Of a stretch of DNA of 64,000 bases, positions 16,018-26,165 are shown in pieces. The stretch lies in contig JAJYCL010000003.1 in assembly GCA_021778415.1 (NCBI GenBank), positions 1-64,000 of the forward strand. Direction: 5' to 3'. The notes beneath the pieces were generated by a model, which was not told the origin of the DNA, did no database searches, and saw only the letters and a list, made by a program, of their open reading frames with translations. Made by a program: the position numbers and the translations under genes. This stretch comes from a bacterium. Its GTDB lineage: Bacteria; Vulcanimicrobiota; Vulcanimicrobiia; Vulcanimicrobiales; Vulcanimicrobiaceae. Position 1 is the stretch's first letter, and the number at the start of each line of letters is the position of its first letter.

Positions 16018-18666
16018 TTAATTCCCGAAGGAAACCGAGAACTGAACTTCTCTTGGAGCCCCAGGATCGGCAAGGATTCCGCCTGCGCCGATTGGCGTTC
16101 CCTGGCCATCACCACCGGCAAAGTAGTTTCCGGAGGTGACGTATTCAAATGGATTGTACTGCTTATCGAAGAGATTCGTCACCGAAAGACCGAGTGTCAC
16201 TGGCTTTGCGCCGCTTCGAACGGTATAGCTGAGCCCAGCGTTCACCAAGTTGTACGAGGGAATTTGGAGGCCCGTTAAACTTGGCGTTCCATTGTTGTTA
16301 TCCCACATTGCCTGCGGCCCGGTAAAGGCATCCGCAATACGACCAACAAGCAAATTTTTGCCGACGGGGACATCGTAGGACATACCAACGTTAAAGGTTG
16401 ACGTTGGCGTTTGCGTTACCGGAAGACCACTGTAACTCGTGCCACCGCTAACATAATTCACGAAGATCGCGTGCGTAACGGAATACGATCCGAACAATGC
16501 AACGTTGGATGTTGGGTCAAACGCGAAGCTCGATGTTAATCCGCTATATCGTGAGGACCCACTTGCCGAAGATTGTTTTCCACCGGATCCGCCAACCGAG
16601 ATCGGAATCCATTGATTGAGAAAATTCTCATTGAAAAACCCTAGCGTGAACGAAGCAAAACGCGGTTTTCCTTCTAGCGTGGCCCCGCCAAGTCGACGGA
16701 GAAATTTTGTTCCGACTTCGGCATCATCGCCAATTTCAGGCAAAAGCCCATTGACCGAAACTTTTTGGTAAGGACCGCCGGGTGACGTCGGTGGATTACG
16801 CAACGACCGAGCTAACGACGCATAAAACGCCAAGGACGGTGTTGCATCGAAATGCGTGGAAATCGAGGGTTCGACAGCTCGAAAGAGCGTTTGCGAATTA
16901 GGCTCGATGGTTTGATTATTCGTACACGTTCCATCCGGATTCTTATAGCATCCCGGGAACGCCGCATCGCCATTATTGACGAATGACGTAGCGAGTCCGA
17001 TATAGCGCAATCCTGGAGTGATTCGAAAACGAGGACCGGCTTGAATTTGATCTTGCAGAAAGACGCTAAGATTATTGAGATAGAAATCATTGCTTCGGAA
17101 TTTGGCCGGATTAGTAATGGTTGTCGGCGGGAAATTGCCTGGGCCAATAGGATTTGCATTCCAAAACGCGTTTCTTGTTTGATACTGAGCGTAAAACCCC
17201 TCAACTCCGAGGCCGAGTAAGTTTGCGCCAAGCCGATCCGATACGACGAGACGATCCGAATACGCATTCGAAAATGGGTTGTTATATTCGAACCGTTGCG
17301 TATTATCTTGCTGATCGAAATTCAAATCTTTGACATGTAGACGATCTCCATGCCGGAATGAGAGAAGATTTGAGAGGCTCACATGATCGTTAATTTGATA
17401 TTGATAATCGGCAGCCATCACGCGCGTTGAATTTTGCGTTGTTTTGTTCCAAACGTTTAGAGGAAGAGCGCAATAATATCCACACGTTGCCTGGCTATAC
17501 AAAGCTCCGGGAATGGCGTTTCCATTCGTGTCGAAGCCATTGACGGTAACAACTTGTGTCGGATTTGCCGGGCCATTTGTCAGCGGAGTCAACGGAACCA
17601 AATTCGGGCGCATCGCCGTTCCGTTTGTGTTATAGCCCATCAATGTCAACGTTCCGCGATCGAAGGAGTTCTTATATTCGAGAAGCGTTGCGTATCCGGT
17701 GCCGGGAGCAATCGCTCCGCCACCGTAGATTTGCCGAAAGCTATTTCCGAACTGACGCCCCTGAGCAAAGAGAAGCGCCGAGTGTGGCGTCAGCGGGGTA
17801 TTAAAGCGCACTCCGTAGGTTTGCGCGCCATATGAGCCGACAGCCGACGAGACGTGGAGAGTTTGCCGCTGCGATGGGCTCAACGTAAAGAAGTCAATGG
17901 TTCCGCCGATGCTGTCGAACGTGCGATTAAACGGGTCGCCTGGACCGTAGGTGACGACGGCACCAGCCAACGTCGAGAGGTCCGGAATTTCGTTCGGTTC
18001 CCAAATCCCGGTTTGCGGGTTGTTGAGATACACTCCATTGAGCGTTACGCCGATCGTCCCGTTTTCAACGATACCGGCGTTATTCGCCCAGCCTTGTTTG
18101 AGGCCGCGAACGCTCAGCATTCCCTTGGCATTTCCAAGCGAAGAATAGCTCACATATTGCACTCCCGGTGCCGTCGCTAAAAGCGCCCCCGAGCCATAGG
18201 TCGGCTGCAGCATAGCAACCTGCTCTTGCCCTAGAACGACCTGGGTTTGCGAGCTGTTATGCGTATCTTGCGGAGAAATTAACCGCGCACCTGGATGCGT
18301 TGTAAGAATCAAATGAGCAATGACAGCCACAACCTCGATGCGCGCACTGCTTTCTTCGCCCAAAAATACCGGTGTAATGATCGGCGCGCTTTGGGAATAG
18401 CGACGATCCCGGACGATCATACGATACTGTCCCGGTGCGACATCGGAAAACGAGTAGGAACCGTGAACATCGGTATGCGTGGTCAAGGTTTGATTGGTTC
18501 CGATACCAAGAGCCTCGACAACGACATCGGCGACCGGCACGTGCGAAACGGTACGCACCACGACGCCACGAATTCCGGTCGGCATTCCGGCGGCTTGGAC
18601 AGTCCCGATTGTGCCAAAAGACAACGTTGCCGCAACTATCGCGCAAACGCTCAAAAATTTCTTCAT
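16018..18666 (-). CDS. TonB-dependent receptor with carboxypeptidase-regulatory-like N-domain
   Basis: An outer membrane receptor of about 882 residues. It has a signal peptide (KKFLSVCAIVAATLSFGTIGTVQA), then a CarboxypepD_reg-like beta-sandwich (GIRGVVVRTVSHVPVADVVVEALG, to about residue 115). A plug domain follows (GVQYVSYSSLGNAKGMLSVRGLKQ, NGVYLNNPQTG) and then a 22-stranded barrel ending near ...EVQFSVSFGN. Substrate unknown; siderophore, cobalamin or glycan uptake are all possible. I chose ATG 18666 because it starts at the signal peptide; an ATG at 18741 adds 25 unrelated residues. No TonB/ExbBD genes are in the window. Confidence 0.9.
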   Translation of the reverse strand: MKKFLSVCAIVAATLSFGTIGTVQAAGMPTGIRGVVVRTVSHVPVADVVVEALGIGTNQTLTTHTDVHGSYSFSDVAPGQYRMIVRDRRYSQSAPIITPVFLGEESSARIEVVAVIAHLILTTHPGARLISPQDTHNSSQTQVVLGQEQVAMLQPTYGSGALLATAPGVQYVSYSSLGNAKGMLSVRGLKQGWANNAGIVENGTIGVTLNGVYLNNPQTGIWEPNEIPDLSTLAGAVVTYGPGDPFNRTFDSIGGTIDFFTLSPSQRQTLHVSSAVGSYGAQTYGVRFNTPLTPHSALLFAQGRQFGNSFRQIYGGGAIAPGTGYATLLEYKNSFDRGTLTLMGYNTNGTAMRPNLVPLTPLTNGPANPTQVVTVNGFDTNGNAIPGALYSQATCGYYCALPLNVWNKTTQNSTRVMAADYQYQINDHVSLSNLLSFRHGDRLHVKDLNFDQQDNTQRFEYNNPFSNAYSDRLVVSDRLGANLLGLGVEGFYAQYQTRNAFWNANPIGPGNFPPTTITNPAKFRSNDFYLNNLSVFLQDQIQAGPRFRITPGLRYIGLATSFVNNGDAAFPGCYKNPDGTCTNNQTIEPNSQTLFRAVEPSISTHFDATPSLAFYASLARSLRNPPTSPGGPYQKVSVNGLLPEIGDDAEVGTKFLRRLGGATLEGKPRFASFTLGFFNENFLNQWIPISVGGSGGKQSSASGSSRYSGLTSSFAFDPTSNVALFGSYSVTHAIFVNYVSGGTSYSGLPVTQTPTSTFNVGMSYDVPVGKNLLVGRIADAFTGPQAMWDNNNGTPSLTGLQIPSYNLVNAGLSYTVRSGAKPVTLGLSVTNLFDKQYNPFEYVTSGNYFAGGDGQGTPIGAGGILADPGAPREVQFSVSFGN

Positions 18667-18890
18667 TCCGTGTCGAAGCCTTTCGTTCGTCACTCTATTG
18701 CAAGAAAAAATACGGGTAGCTCCCGCTACCGTCTCGAGCACGTTATCAAGGGCTGATTAATTTCTCGTTATTGCAAATGAGGCGTCTATTAAGAGGGCTT
18801 CAAGGAGACATTATTTCCCGCAAGCGGTAAGGAACGTGCGCGTCGCGGCGAAGAACCCAGTCTAGCGCCAATCGTTCCGGAGGGATCATC
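18667..18890. other. Divergent intergenic region between receptor and pentose-phosphate operon
   Basis: About 220 bp separate the receptor start from the transketolase start. Promoters for both directions must lie here. I see no clear repeat or operator dyad. A GGAGGG ribosome site at about 18878-18883 belongs to tkt. Confidence 0.6.
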
Positions 18891-20840
18891 GTGCCGAACT
18901 CACCAGAGGTCGAAGCCCGCATCAATGCCATCCGCTTTTTAGCCTGCGATGCAGTGCAAAAGGCCAACTCCGGTCACCCGGGCATGCCACTCGGGGCCGC
19001 TGCCACCGCCTATACCTTATGGACAAACCACCTCCGTTTCGACCCAAGTGAGCCCGCTTGGTTCGACCGTGATCGCTATGTCCTCTCGGCCGGGCACGGA
19101 TCGGCGATGCTGTACGCCCTCCTTCACCTTTATGGCTACGATGTCACGCTCGACGACCTTAAAGCGTTCCGGCAATGGGGCAGCAAGACGCCGGGACACC
19201 CCGAGTTCCGGCATACGCCTGGCGTCGAGGCAACAACCGGACCACTCGGGCAGGGCATTGCAAATGCCGTCGGGATGGCCATCGCGGCGGCCCATGAAGC
19301 CGCGCTCTATAATCGTGATGGCAAGGCAATCGTCAATCGACGCATTTACGCTCATTGCGGCGACGGCGATTTAATGGAGGGCATCAGCCAGGAGGCGATT
19401 TCGCTGGCCGGTCATCTGCGTCTCGGCAATCTGACGTTCATCTATGATGATAACCGCGTTTCTCTGGCCGGGCCGACGGACCTCACCTATGACGAGAATC
19501 GCGATGAACGCTTCGAGGCCAGCGGTTGGCATGTCGAATCGATCAAAGTCAAGCATGGCAATGACGTCGAGTCGATCGATGAGGCACTCGCTCGAATCAA
19601 AAAAATCACCGATAGGCCCACCTTACTCCGCGTCCGTACGCATATCGGCTATGGATCGCCTCTGCAAGATTCGTTTAAAGCGCATGGCGAGCCACTGGGT
19701 GCGGAAAATCTTGCGAAGACGAAAACAACGCTCGGCTGGCCGGTCGAACTGAGTTTTTTGGTTCCCGATGAGGTCGCCGCATTTTTCACAAAACTCGCCT
19801 CGCAAAAAAAACAGGAACGTCGCGCGTGGGAAACGCTTACGGGGAACTTTTCACCGCCACCGATGGCAACACACCTTCCCTGGCCTGATTTTGATGCAAG
19901 CAACGGCGCTCTTGCTACGCGAGATGCCGGCGGAATCGTGATGAACGCCGTCGCATCGGCACTCCCGCAACTTATTGGCGGCAGCGCCGATCTCGATCCG
20001 TCGACAAAAACGTACCTAAAGGACTGTGGAGATTTCGAGCCGGGCCAGTTTGACGGGAGAAACGTTCACTTTGGCGTGCGCGAACACGTCATGGGCGCGA
20101 TCGCCAACGGCATCGCCTATCATGGGGGTTTCCTGCCGTTCACTGCGACCTTCTTTAATTTTCTCGATTATATGAAGCCCGCGGTTCGACTCGCCGCGCT
20201 GGCACAACTTCACACAGTTTTTGTGTATACGCACGACTCGATTTTTCTTGGCGAGGATGGACCGACGCATCAACCGGTCGAACAACTCGCAACGCTGCGA
20301 GCCACACCCGGTCTTACCGTTTTCCGTCCTGCCGATGCCATTGAAACACGCGATGCATGGCGCTTTGCCGTCGAAAACGCCGACGGCCCGACGGTCATCG
20401 TTCTCACGCGCCAAAAAGTCCCTTTCCTCGGGGCGCGCAGCAGCGATGCAGCGCAAGGCGCCTACGTCATTGCCGACGCGGAGGGAGCGCAACTCGCCAT
20501 CATTGCCACCGGTTCGGAAGTCAGTCTCGCCTGCGAAGCAAAGAAACTCCTCGATGCAAAGGGAGTAGCTACGCGTGTGGTCTCAATGCCGTCGTGGGAG
20601 CGCTTCGAAGCGCAATCGATCGACTATCGTGAGAGCGTTCTTCCTGCCTCGCTCAAACAACGTGCCTCCCTTGAAGCGGGATCAACCCTCGGGTGGCATC
20701 GCTGGATCGGAGCCGACGGTTTAGCAATCGGCGTCGACCGCTTCGGGGCATCCGCACCGATGGCATCAATCGCCGAACACTATGGATTTACTGCGACGCA
20801 AGTCGCCGACAACATCCTCGCCCATTTTCCCACTCGTTAG
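18891..20840 (+). CDS. tkt: Transketolase
   Basis: A 649-residue thiamine-diphosphate enzyme moving two-carbon units between sugar phosphates. Seen: the N-terminal ANSGHPGMPLG, the ThDP-binding GDGDLMEG..N (GCHCGDGDLMEGIS region near residue 160), and the family 2 signature EDGPTHQPVEQLA. It starts with GTG preceded by a strong GGAGGG site. It is the first gene of a six-gene pentose-phosphate operon, and its stop overlaps the TAGGAG ribosome site of the next gene. Length is typical. Confidence 0.96.
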   Translation: MPNSPEVEARINAIRFLACDAVQKANSGHPGMPLGAAATAYTLWTNHLRFDPSEPAWFDRDRYVLSAGHGSAMLYALLHLYGYDVTLDDLKAFRQWGSKTPGHPEFRHTPGVEATTGPLGQGIANAVGMAIAAAHEAALYNRDGKAIVNRRIYAHCGDGDLMEGISQEAISLAGHLRLGNLTFIYDDNRVSLAGPTDLTYDENRDERFEASGWHVESIKVKHGNDVESIDEALARIKKITDRPTLLRVRTHIGYGSPLQDSFKAHGEPLGAENLAKTKTTLGWPVELSFLVPDEVAAFFTKLASQKKQERRAWETLTGNFSPPPMATHLPWPDFDASNGALATRDAGGIVMNAVASALPQLIGGSADLDPSTKTYLKDCGDFEPGQFDGRNVHFGVREHVMGAIANGIAYHGGFLPFTATFFNFLDYMKPAVRLAALAQLHTVFVYTHDSIFLGEDGPTHQPVEQLATLRATPGLTVFRPADAIETRDAWRFAVENADGPTVIVLTRQKVPFLGARSSDAAQGAYVIADAEGAQLAIIATGSEVSLACEAKKLLDAKGVATRVVSMPSWERFEAQSIDYRESVLPASLKQRASLEAGSTLGWHRWIGADGLAIGVDRFGASAPMASIAEHYGFTATQVADNILAHFPTR

Positions 20841-20848
20841 GAGCATCT

Positions 20849-23686
20849 ATGTCGAGTCCAATGAACGATCTTCTCGCTGCGGGCCAATCCGTTTGGCTTG
20901 ATAACCTCCGGCGAAGCATGTTTGCCTCCGGCGAATTAGCACGCCTCATAGAATCCGGCCTACGCGGCATGACCTCAAACCCGACGATTTTCGAGAAAGC
21001 AATCGGCACAGGGAATGATTATGATGCGCAGTTACAATCGCTCATTGGAACTCAGCGCGATCCCGATGCGCTTTTCTGGGATCTTGCCATCGAAGATATC
21101 CAGCATGCTTGCGATGCTTTTCACCAACTCTACGAATCATCGGAAGCCGGCGATGGCTACGTTAGCCTTGAAGTCTCGCCATTACTCGCGGCCGACACAG
21201 CCGGTACGATCGCGATGGCAAAAGACCTTTGGAAGCGCGTCAATCGTCCGAATCTGATGGTGAAAATCCCGGGAACGAACGAAGGCATCGCCGCAATCGA
21301 AGAATGTATTTACGCCGGAATTAACGTCAATGTCACGCTCATTTTTGCCATCGAAATGTACGAGAAAACTGCACGTGCATATATTCGCGGCTTAGAACGT
21401 CGCCTGGCCGACGGCAAGCCGATCACTCGGATTCGTTCGGTGAACAGCGTCTTCGTTTCGCGTATCGATACGGCGGTGGACAAACTCCTCGAGGCACGCA
21501 TCGCAAAGGGCGATAAGCTTACGGGCTTGCTTGGGAAAGCCGGGATTGCAAATCTCAAACTTACCTACGCAAAATTTAAAGAACTTTTCCTCGGGGATGC
21601 GTTCGCGCACATCGCCTCCGCCGGCGGGCATCCGCAGCGCCCACTCTGGGCATCGACGTCGACGAAAAATCCGGCCTATCCGGATCTCCTTTACGTCGAT
21701 ACAGTCGTCGGAAAGCACACCGTCAATACCATGCCTCCAAATACCCTCGATGCACTTCTCGATCATGGGAAAATCGTCCCGGATACCGTCGAAAGTAACC
21801 TTGAGCAGGCACGTTCGACGATGCAGGCTCTCGCGGATGCTCAAATTTCGTTTTTCGAGGTAACGCATCAATTACAAATTGAGGGTGTTCAATCGTTTTC
21901 CGATTCGTTCGTCGCCCTACAAGCTGCGATTGCCTATAAACGCGACCACCTTGCAACAGGCAAAGAACGGGTGGCACTTTCGCTCGGTTCCTACGCAAAT
22001 CAATACAACAACGGCATTGAGTCGCTCGTCGCAAAGAATGCATTGACGCGCTTATGGAGCCACGACGCAAGTTTATGGTCGGATGCCCCGGAACATCGCG
22101 CAATCATTGAAAAATCGCTTGGTTGGCTTGATATTGCCGCGCGTCTCCACGAGGAGGTTCCGAAGCTTCAAGCGTTTGCAAACACGGTCCGACAGTCGTT
22201 CTCCCACGTTGTCGTTCTCGGAATGGGCGGAAGTTCGCTCGCGCCGGATATTTTGCACGATACCTTTGGGAACAAACATGGGTATCCGACGATGCATGTT
22301 CTGGATTCAACCGATCCACAACAAATCGCCGAACTCGAAGCCGCCCTGGATATTGCACGCACGCTTTTCATCGTTGCGTCAAAAAGCGGAACGACCACCG
22401 AACCGGACGCATTCTATCGCTATTTCCACGCGCGAGTATCTGCCGTCGTCGGTGCGGCAAAAGCCGGCGGGCATTTCGTCGCCATCACCGACCCGGGAAC
22501 GCAACTTGCCGCCGAAGCCAAGAGCAACGGGTTTCTCGCCTGCTACGAAAACGATGCGAATATCGGCGGACGTTACTCGGCGCTCTCCTACGTCGGCATT
22601 CTCCCTTCGGCACTCTGCGGATACGATATCGCACTCTTGCTCGATCGTGCTATCGGAGCGATGCACGAGAACGACCGTAGCGTGGCGGCATCCGATGCAC
22701 CGGCGATTCGTTTCGGCGCGGCCATCGGCTCCTTAGCGAAGGCCGGAAGAGATAAACTGACGATTATCACGCACCCCACGATCAAGGCCTTCGGAGCCTG
22801 GTGCGAACAACTCATTGCTGAATCGACGGGCAAACTCGGGACCGGCATTATCCCCATCGAAAGCGAACCGTTAGGCGCACCCGCTGTCTACGGCGATGAT
22901 CGCCTCTTCGTTTATGTCGGAAGTGGGCTCCCGAACGCAGATGCAGCGGACGAAGCAAAACTCGCAGCTCTTGAGGCCGCCGGGCATCCCATCATTCGTC
23001 TCGCTATGAACGACGCATATGATCTTGGCGAGCAGTTTTTGCGTTGGGAAATGGCGACGGCGTTTGCCGGCGTTATTCTGGGCATCGACGCATTCGATCA
23101 GCCGAACGTGCAAGAATCAAAAGATAATACGAAAGCCTTACTGTCACAATTTGCGACGACCGGAAAACTTCCGCAGCCGAGCGTCGTGGTCGGCAACGAT
23201 CATTGCGAAGCATCGCTGCTCAAAGGAAGTCTCGGCGTCGGCGCTCACTCCATCGAGCAAGCCATCGCCTCAGTTCTCGCGCAACTCAAAGCCGGCGACT
23301 ATCTCACGTTCTCGGCGTATGTCGCCCGCAATGAAACGCACGAACATCTCTTGCAGAATCTACGAACCCGAGTCCGCGACGCGAAACATGTCGCGACAAC
23401 CGTCGGATTCGGCCCTCGCTTCCTCCATTCGACCGGGCAGCTTCACAAAGGCGGGCCCGATTCCGTGCTCACGGTACAAATCGTCCACGACTCAGCTCAC
23501 GATCCGATGATCCCAGGTATGCATGTCGGATTCCGAACGCTGATTGCCGCTCAATCGTTAGGTGATTGGCAGTCGCTTGATTCTCGGAACCGACGCGGAA
23601 TTCGCATCCATATTATCGGTGATCTTGCTAACGGCTTACGCGATTTTACCAACCTCTTGGAAGAAGCACTCGCCTCGCGCGTTTAA
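20849..23686 (+). CDS. Bifunctional transaldolase / glucose-6-phosphate isomerase fusion
   Basis: A 945-residue fusion. Residues 1 to about 370 are transaldolase: MTSNPTIFEKAI at 41, Schiff-base lysine Lys139 in LMVKIPGTNEG, and SVNSVFVSRID. Residues from about 385 to the end are phosphoglucose isomerase: VVLGMGGSSLAPDIL, the SIS-type loop SKSGTTTEPDAF and the active-site GGRYSALSYVG. The fusion lets one protein join the non-oxidative pentose phosphate pathway to glucose-6-phosphate. Such tal-pgi fusions are known in some Cyanobacteria, Actinobacteria and Acidobacteria. ATG 20849 is 8 bp after tkt with TAGGAG upstream; the frame is open further upstream inside tkt but is not coding there. Confidence 0.94.
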   Translation: MSSPMNDLLAAGQSVWLDNLRRSMFASGELARLIESGLRGMTSNPTIFEKAIGTGNDYDAQLQSLIGTQRDPDALFWDLAIEDIQHACDAFHQLYESSEAGDGYVSLEVSPLLAADTAGTIAMAKDLWKRVNRPNLMVKIPGTNEGIAAIEECIYAGINVNVTLIFAIEMYEKTARAYIRGLERRLADGKPITRIRSVNSVFVSRIDTAVDKLLEARIAKGDKLTGLLGKAGIANLKLTYAKFKELFLGDAFAHIASAGGHPQRPLWASTSTKNPAYPDLLYVDTVVGKHTVNTMPPNTLDALLDHGKIVPDTVESNLEQARSTMQALADAQISFFEVTHQLQIEGVQSFSDSFVALQAAIAYKRDHLATGKERVALSLGSYANQYNNGIESLVAKNALTRLWSHDASLWSDAPEHRAIIEKSLGWLDIAARLHEEVPKLQAFANTVRQSFSHVVVLGMGGSSLAPDILHDTFGNKHGYPTMHVLDSTDPQQIAELEAALDIARTLFIVASKSGTTTEPDAFYRYFHARVSAVVGAAKAGGHFVAITDPGTQLAAEAKSNGFLACYENDANIGGRYSALSYVGILPSALCGYDIALLLDRAIGAMHENDRSVAASDAPAIRFGAAIGSLAKAGRDKLTIITHPTIKAFGAWCEQLIAESTGKLGTGIIPIESEPLGAPAVYGDDRLFVYVGSGLPNADAADEAKLAALEAAGHPIIRLAMNDAYDLGEQFLRWEMATAFAGVILGIDAFDQPNVQESKDNTKALLSQFATTGKLPQPSVVVGNDHCEASLLKGSLGVGAHSIEQAIASVLAQLKAGDYLTFSAYVARNETHEHLLQNLRTRVRDAKHVATTVGFGPRFLHSTGQLHKGGPDSVLTVQIVHDSAHDPMIPGMHVGFRTLIAAQSLGDWQSLDSRNRRGIRIHIIGDLANGLRDFTNLLEEALASRV

Positions 23687-23715
23687 GCGCATCGCACAAC
23701 CGAAAAGGATTCCAA

Positions 23716-24624
23716 ATGCACATTGCCATGGTCGGACTCGGAAAAATGGGCGCGAATATGACGACGCGACTGCTCGCCGGAGGGCATCATGTTGCCGTCT
23801 ACGATCGTAGCGATTCCGCCGTTGCCGCATGCGTCGCCGGCGGCGCTATGGGGAGCACATCGCTTGCCGATCTCGTCGGGAAACTGACCGAATCGCCGAA
23901 AGTCGTGTGGGTGATGGTGCCTTCGGGCAAGCCGACAGACGACACCATCGATGCGCTCGCCGCGCTTCTGACGCCGGGCGATATTATTATCGACGGCGGT
24001 AACACCAATTACAAAGACGGTCTTGCCGCATACGAACGCTGCAAATCCAAGTCCATCGCTCTCGTTGATGCGGGAACGAGTGGTGGAATTTGGGGCCTCA
24101 AAGAAGGCTACTGCCTCATGGTGGGCGGCGACGAGGTTGCGGTTCGCACGTGCGAACCGATCTTTCTCACCCTTGCTCCCCCAAACGGCTATGCACATGT
24201 TGGCCCGGCGGGAGCCGGCCACTTCTCGAAGATGGTGCACAACGGTATTGAATACGGATTACTGCAAGCCTACGGCGAAGGATTTGAAATCCTAGAAAAA
24301 TCGCCGTTTGATTTCGATCTTAAACAGCTTGCCGAAGTTTGGCGCAATGGAAGCGTCGTGCGCTCGTGGCTCCTCGATCTGGCCGCTCTCGCTTTTACTG
24401 AAGACGCAAAACTTGCATCTATTCGCGGGTACGTTGATGACACCGGAGAAGGTCGCTGGACCATCCAAGCCGCACTTGAAGAAAACGTTCCGGCGCCGGT
24501 CATCACACTTTCACTCCTTGCGCGGTTTGCCTCACGACAAGATGAATCATTTAGCGCCAAATTTGTCGCCGCGCTTCGCAATCAATTCGGCGGACATGCC
24601 GTAAAAAGTGAACCTAAAGCATGA
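23716..24624 (+). CDS. gnd: 6-phosphogluconate dehydrogenase, short (YqeC/GntZ-type) form
   Basis: 302 residues. N-terminal Rossmann motif GLGKMGANM at 7-15; substrate region DAGTSGGIWGL and GAGHFSKMVHNGIEYG carrying the catalytic Lys. It lacks about 170 C-terminal residues of the E. coli enzyme and matches the short decarboxylating class, which is often NAD-preferring. It makes ribulose-5-phosphate from 6-phosphogluconate. It starts 29 bp after the fusion gene with AAAAGGA upstream, and its stop overlaps zwf (ATGA). Confidence 0.94.
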   Translation: MHIAMVGLGKMGANMTTRLLAGGHHVAVYDRSDSAVAACVAGGAMGSTSLADLVGKLTESPKVVWVMVPSGKPTDDTIDALAALLTPGDIIIDGGNTNYKDGLAAYERCKSKSIALVDAGTSGGIWGLKEGYCLMVGGDEVAVRTCEPIFLTLAPPNGYAHVGPAGAGHFSKMVHNGIEYGLLQAYGEGFEILEKSPFDFDLKQLAEVWRNGSVVRSWLLDLAALAFTEDAKLASIRGYVDDTGEGRWTIQAALEENVPAPVITLSLLARFASRQDESFSAKFVAALRNQFGGHAVKSEPKA

Positions 24625-26165
24625 CAGATGTGATGACCGCACCAACTCGCCGCGCGACGAACCCATTGCGCACCGGCCTTGCCACAGATCGACTTGCCGA
24701 CCCGTGCAGCATCGTCTTCTTCGGCGCATCGGGTGATCTATTCAAGAGAATGCTCTTCCCAGCGATCTATGCGCTGCGTGAAAAAGGTATGTTGCCTGCC
24801 GCATTCGGACTCGTTGGATTTTCACGCTCGAAATATAGCGACGACGCCTTTCGTCAATACTGCCACGATCAACTCTCGCAATTTTCTGCGAACGGTGCTC
24901 CTTCAGCTGATATGTGGGATGAATTCTCCGAACGCATCTCCTACGTGAGCGCCGATTTCGACGACGAGCGTCATTACGCAGATCTCAAGGCGATTCTTGA
25001 ACACAATGATGAGACACTTCGAACCGGTTCTAATCGTCTGTTCTATCTTTCAACGCCACCGTCGCTCTTTCCGAAAATCGTCAAGAACCTTGCTGCTGTT
25101 GGCCTTGATCCACGGAGCAACACCAAAGGCTGGACACGGATTATTATTGAAAAACCGTTCGGCATAGATCTCGCATCGGCGCGAGCTTTACAGGCAGAAA
25201 TCGAAGAATTTTTTGATGAACGGTCGATCTATCGCATCGATCACTATCTCGGGAAAGAACCCGTACAGGATCTTCTCGCGCTGCGTTTCGCAAATACGAT
25301 TTTCGAACCGATCTGGAATCGAAATTACGTCGATAACGTCCAGATCACCGCCGCCGAGACGCTCGGTGTCGAATCCCGCGGCGGGTATTATGAAACCTCG
25401 GGAGCGCTGCGCGACATGTTGCAGAATCACGTGTTGAACTTGCTTGCTCTCGTTGCGATGGAGCCGCCGACCGACTCGGGTGCAGATGCCATTCGCACCG
25501 AAAAATACAAGGTCTTTGCGGCGATTGAACCCCCAACGACCCGCGATTTCGCGTCGATTAGTGCCCGCGGACAGTATGGGCCAGGGAGCGTTTCCGGGGA
25601 CGCCGTTCCCGGCTATCGTACCGAAGCCGATGTCGATCCCGCTTCGAATACCGAGACGTTCGCGGCCTTAAAACTCTTCGTGCAAAATTGGCGGTGGGCC
25701 GGAGTTCCATTTTACGTTCGCAGCGGGAAGCGCCTGGCTCGGAAATGCAGCGAAATTGCCGTCACCTTTAAACCCGTTCCACATCGACTGTATGGCGAGC
25801 GCACCGATTCCATCGAGCCCAACGTCCTGGTCGCAAAAATTCAACCGGATGAGGGCATCTCGCTCCGCTTTGAAGCGAAGGTCCCGGGGCCGAAGCAACA
25901 TATCCGCAGCGTCTTCATGGATTTCAACTATGGGAGCGGCTTCGGCATTGAATCCCCGCCGGCATATGAGCGCCTCCTTGCCGACGCGATGCGAGGAGAT
26001 CAAACGCTCTTCACGCGATGGGATGCCGTCGAAAAGGCCTGGGAAATCGTCGAACCCGTTCTTGAATATTGGCGCTCCACGCCGGCTGAGTTCCCGAACT
26101 ATGAGGCAGGGGGGCAAGGCCCGAAATCGGCTTTTGATCTCTTCGCAGGATGGCGGCAGCTCTAA
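24621..26165 (+). CDS. zwf: Glucose-6-phosphate 1-dehydrogenase
   Basis: A 514-residue enzyme of the first oxidative pentose phosphate step. Motifs: nucleotide-binding FGASGDLFKRMLFPAIYAL (residues 34-52), and active-site RIDHYLGKEPVQ with the catalytic His relay. The C-terminal domain has PFYVRSGKRL. It overlaps gnd by 4 bp (ATGA) and opcA by 1 bp (TAATG), so the three are translationally coupled. Confidence 0.96.
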   Translation: MTDVMTAPTRRATNPLRTGLATDRLADPCSIVFFGASGDLFKRMLFPAIYALREKGMLPAAFGLVGFSRSKYSDDAFRQYCHDQLSQFSANGAPSADMWDEFSERISYVSADFDDERHYADLKAILEHNDETLRTGSNRLFYLSTPPSLFPKIVKNLAAVGLDPRSNTKGWTRIIIEKPFGIDLASARALQAEIEEFFDERSIYRIDHYLGKEPVQDLLALRFANTIFEPIWNRNYVDNVQITAAETLGVESRGGYYETSGALRDMLQNHVLNLLALVAMEPPTDSGADAIRTEKYKVFAAIEPPTTRDFASISARGQYGPGSVSGDAVPGYRTEADVDPASNTETFAALKLFVQNWRWAGVPFYVRSGKRLARKCSEIAVTFKPVPHRLYGERTDSIEPNVLVAKIQPDEGISLRFEAKVPGPKQHIRSVFMDFNYGSGFGIESPPAYERLLADAMRGDQTLFTRWDAVEKAWEIVEPVLEYWRSTPAEFPNYEAGGQGPKSAFDLFAGWRQL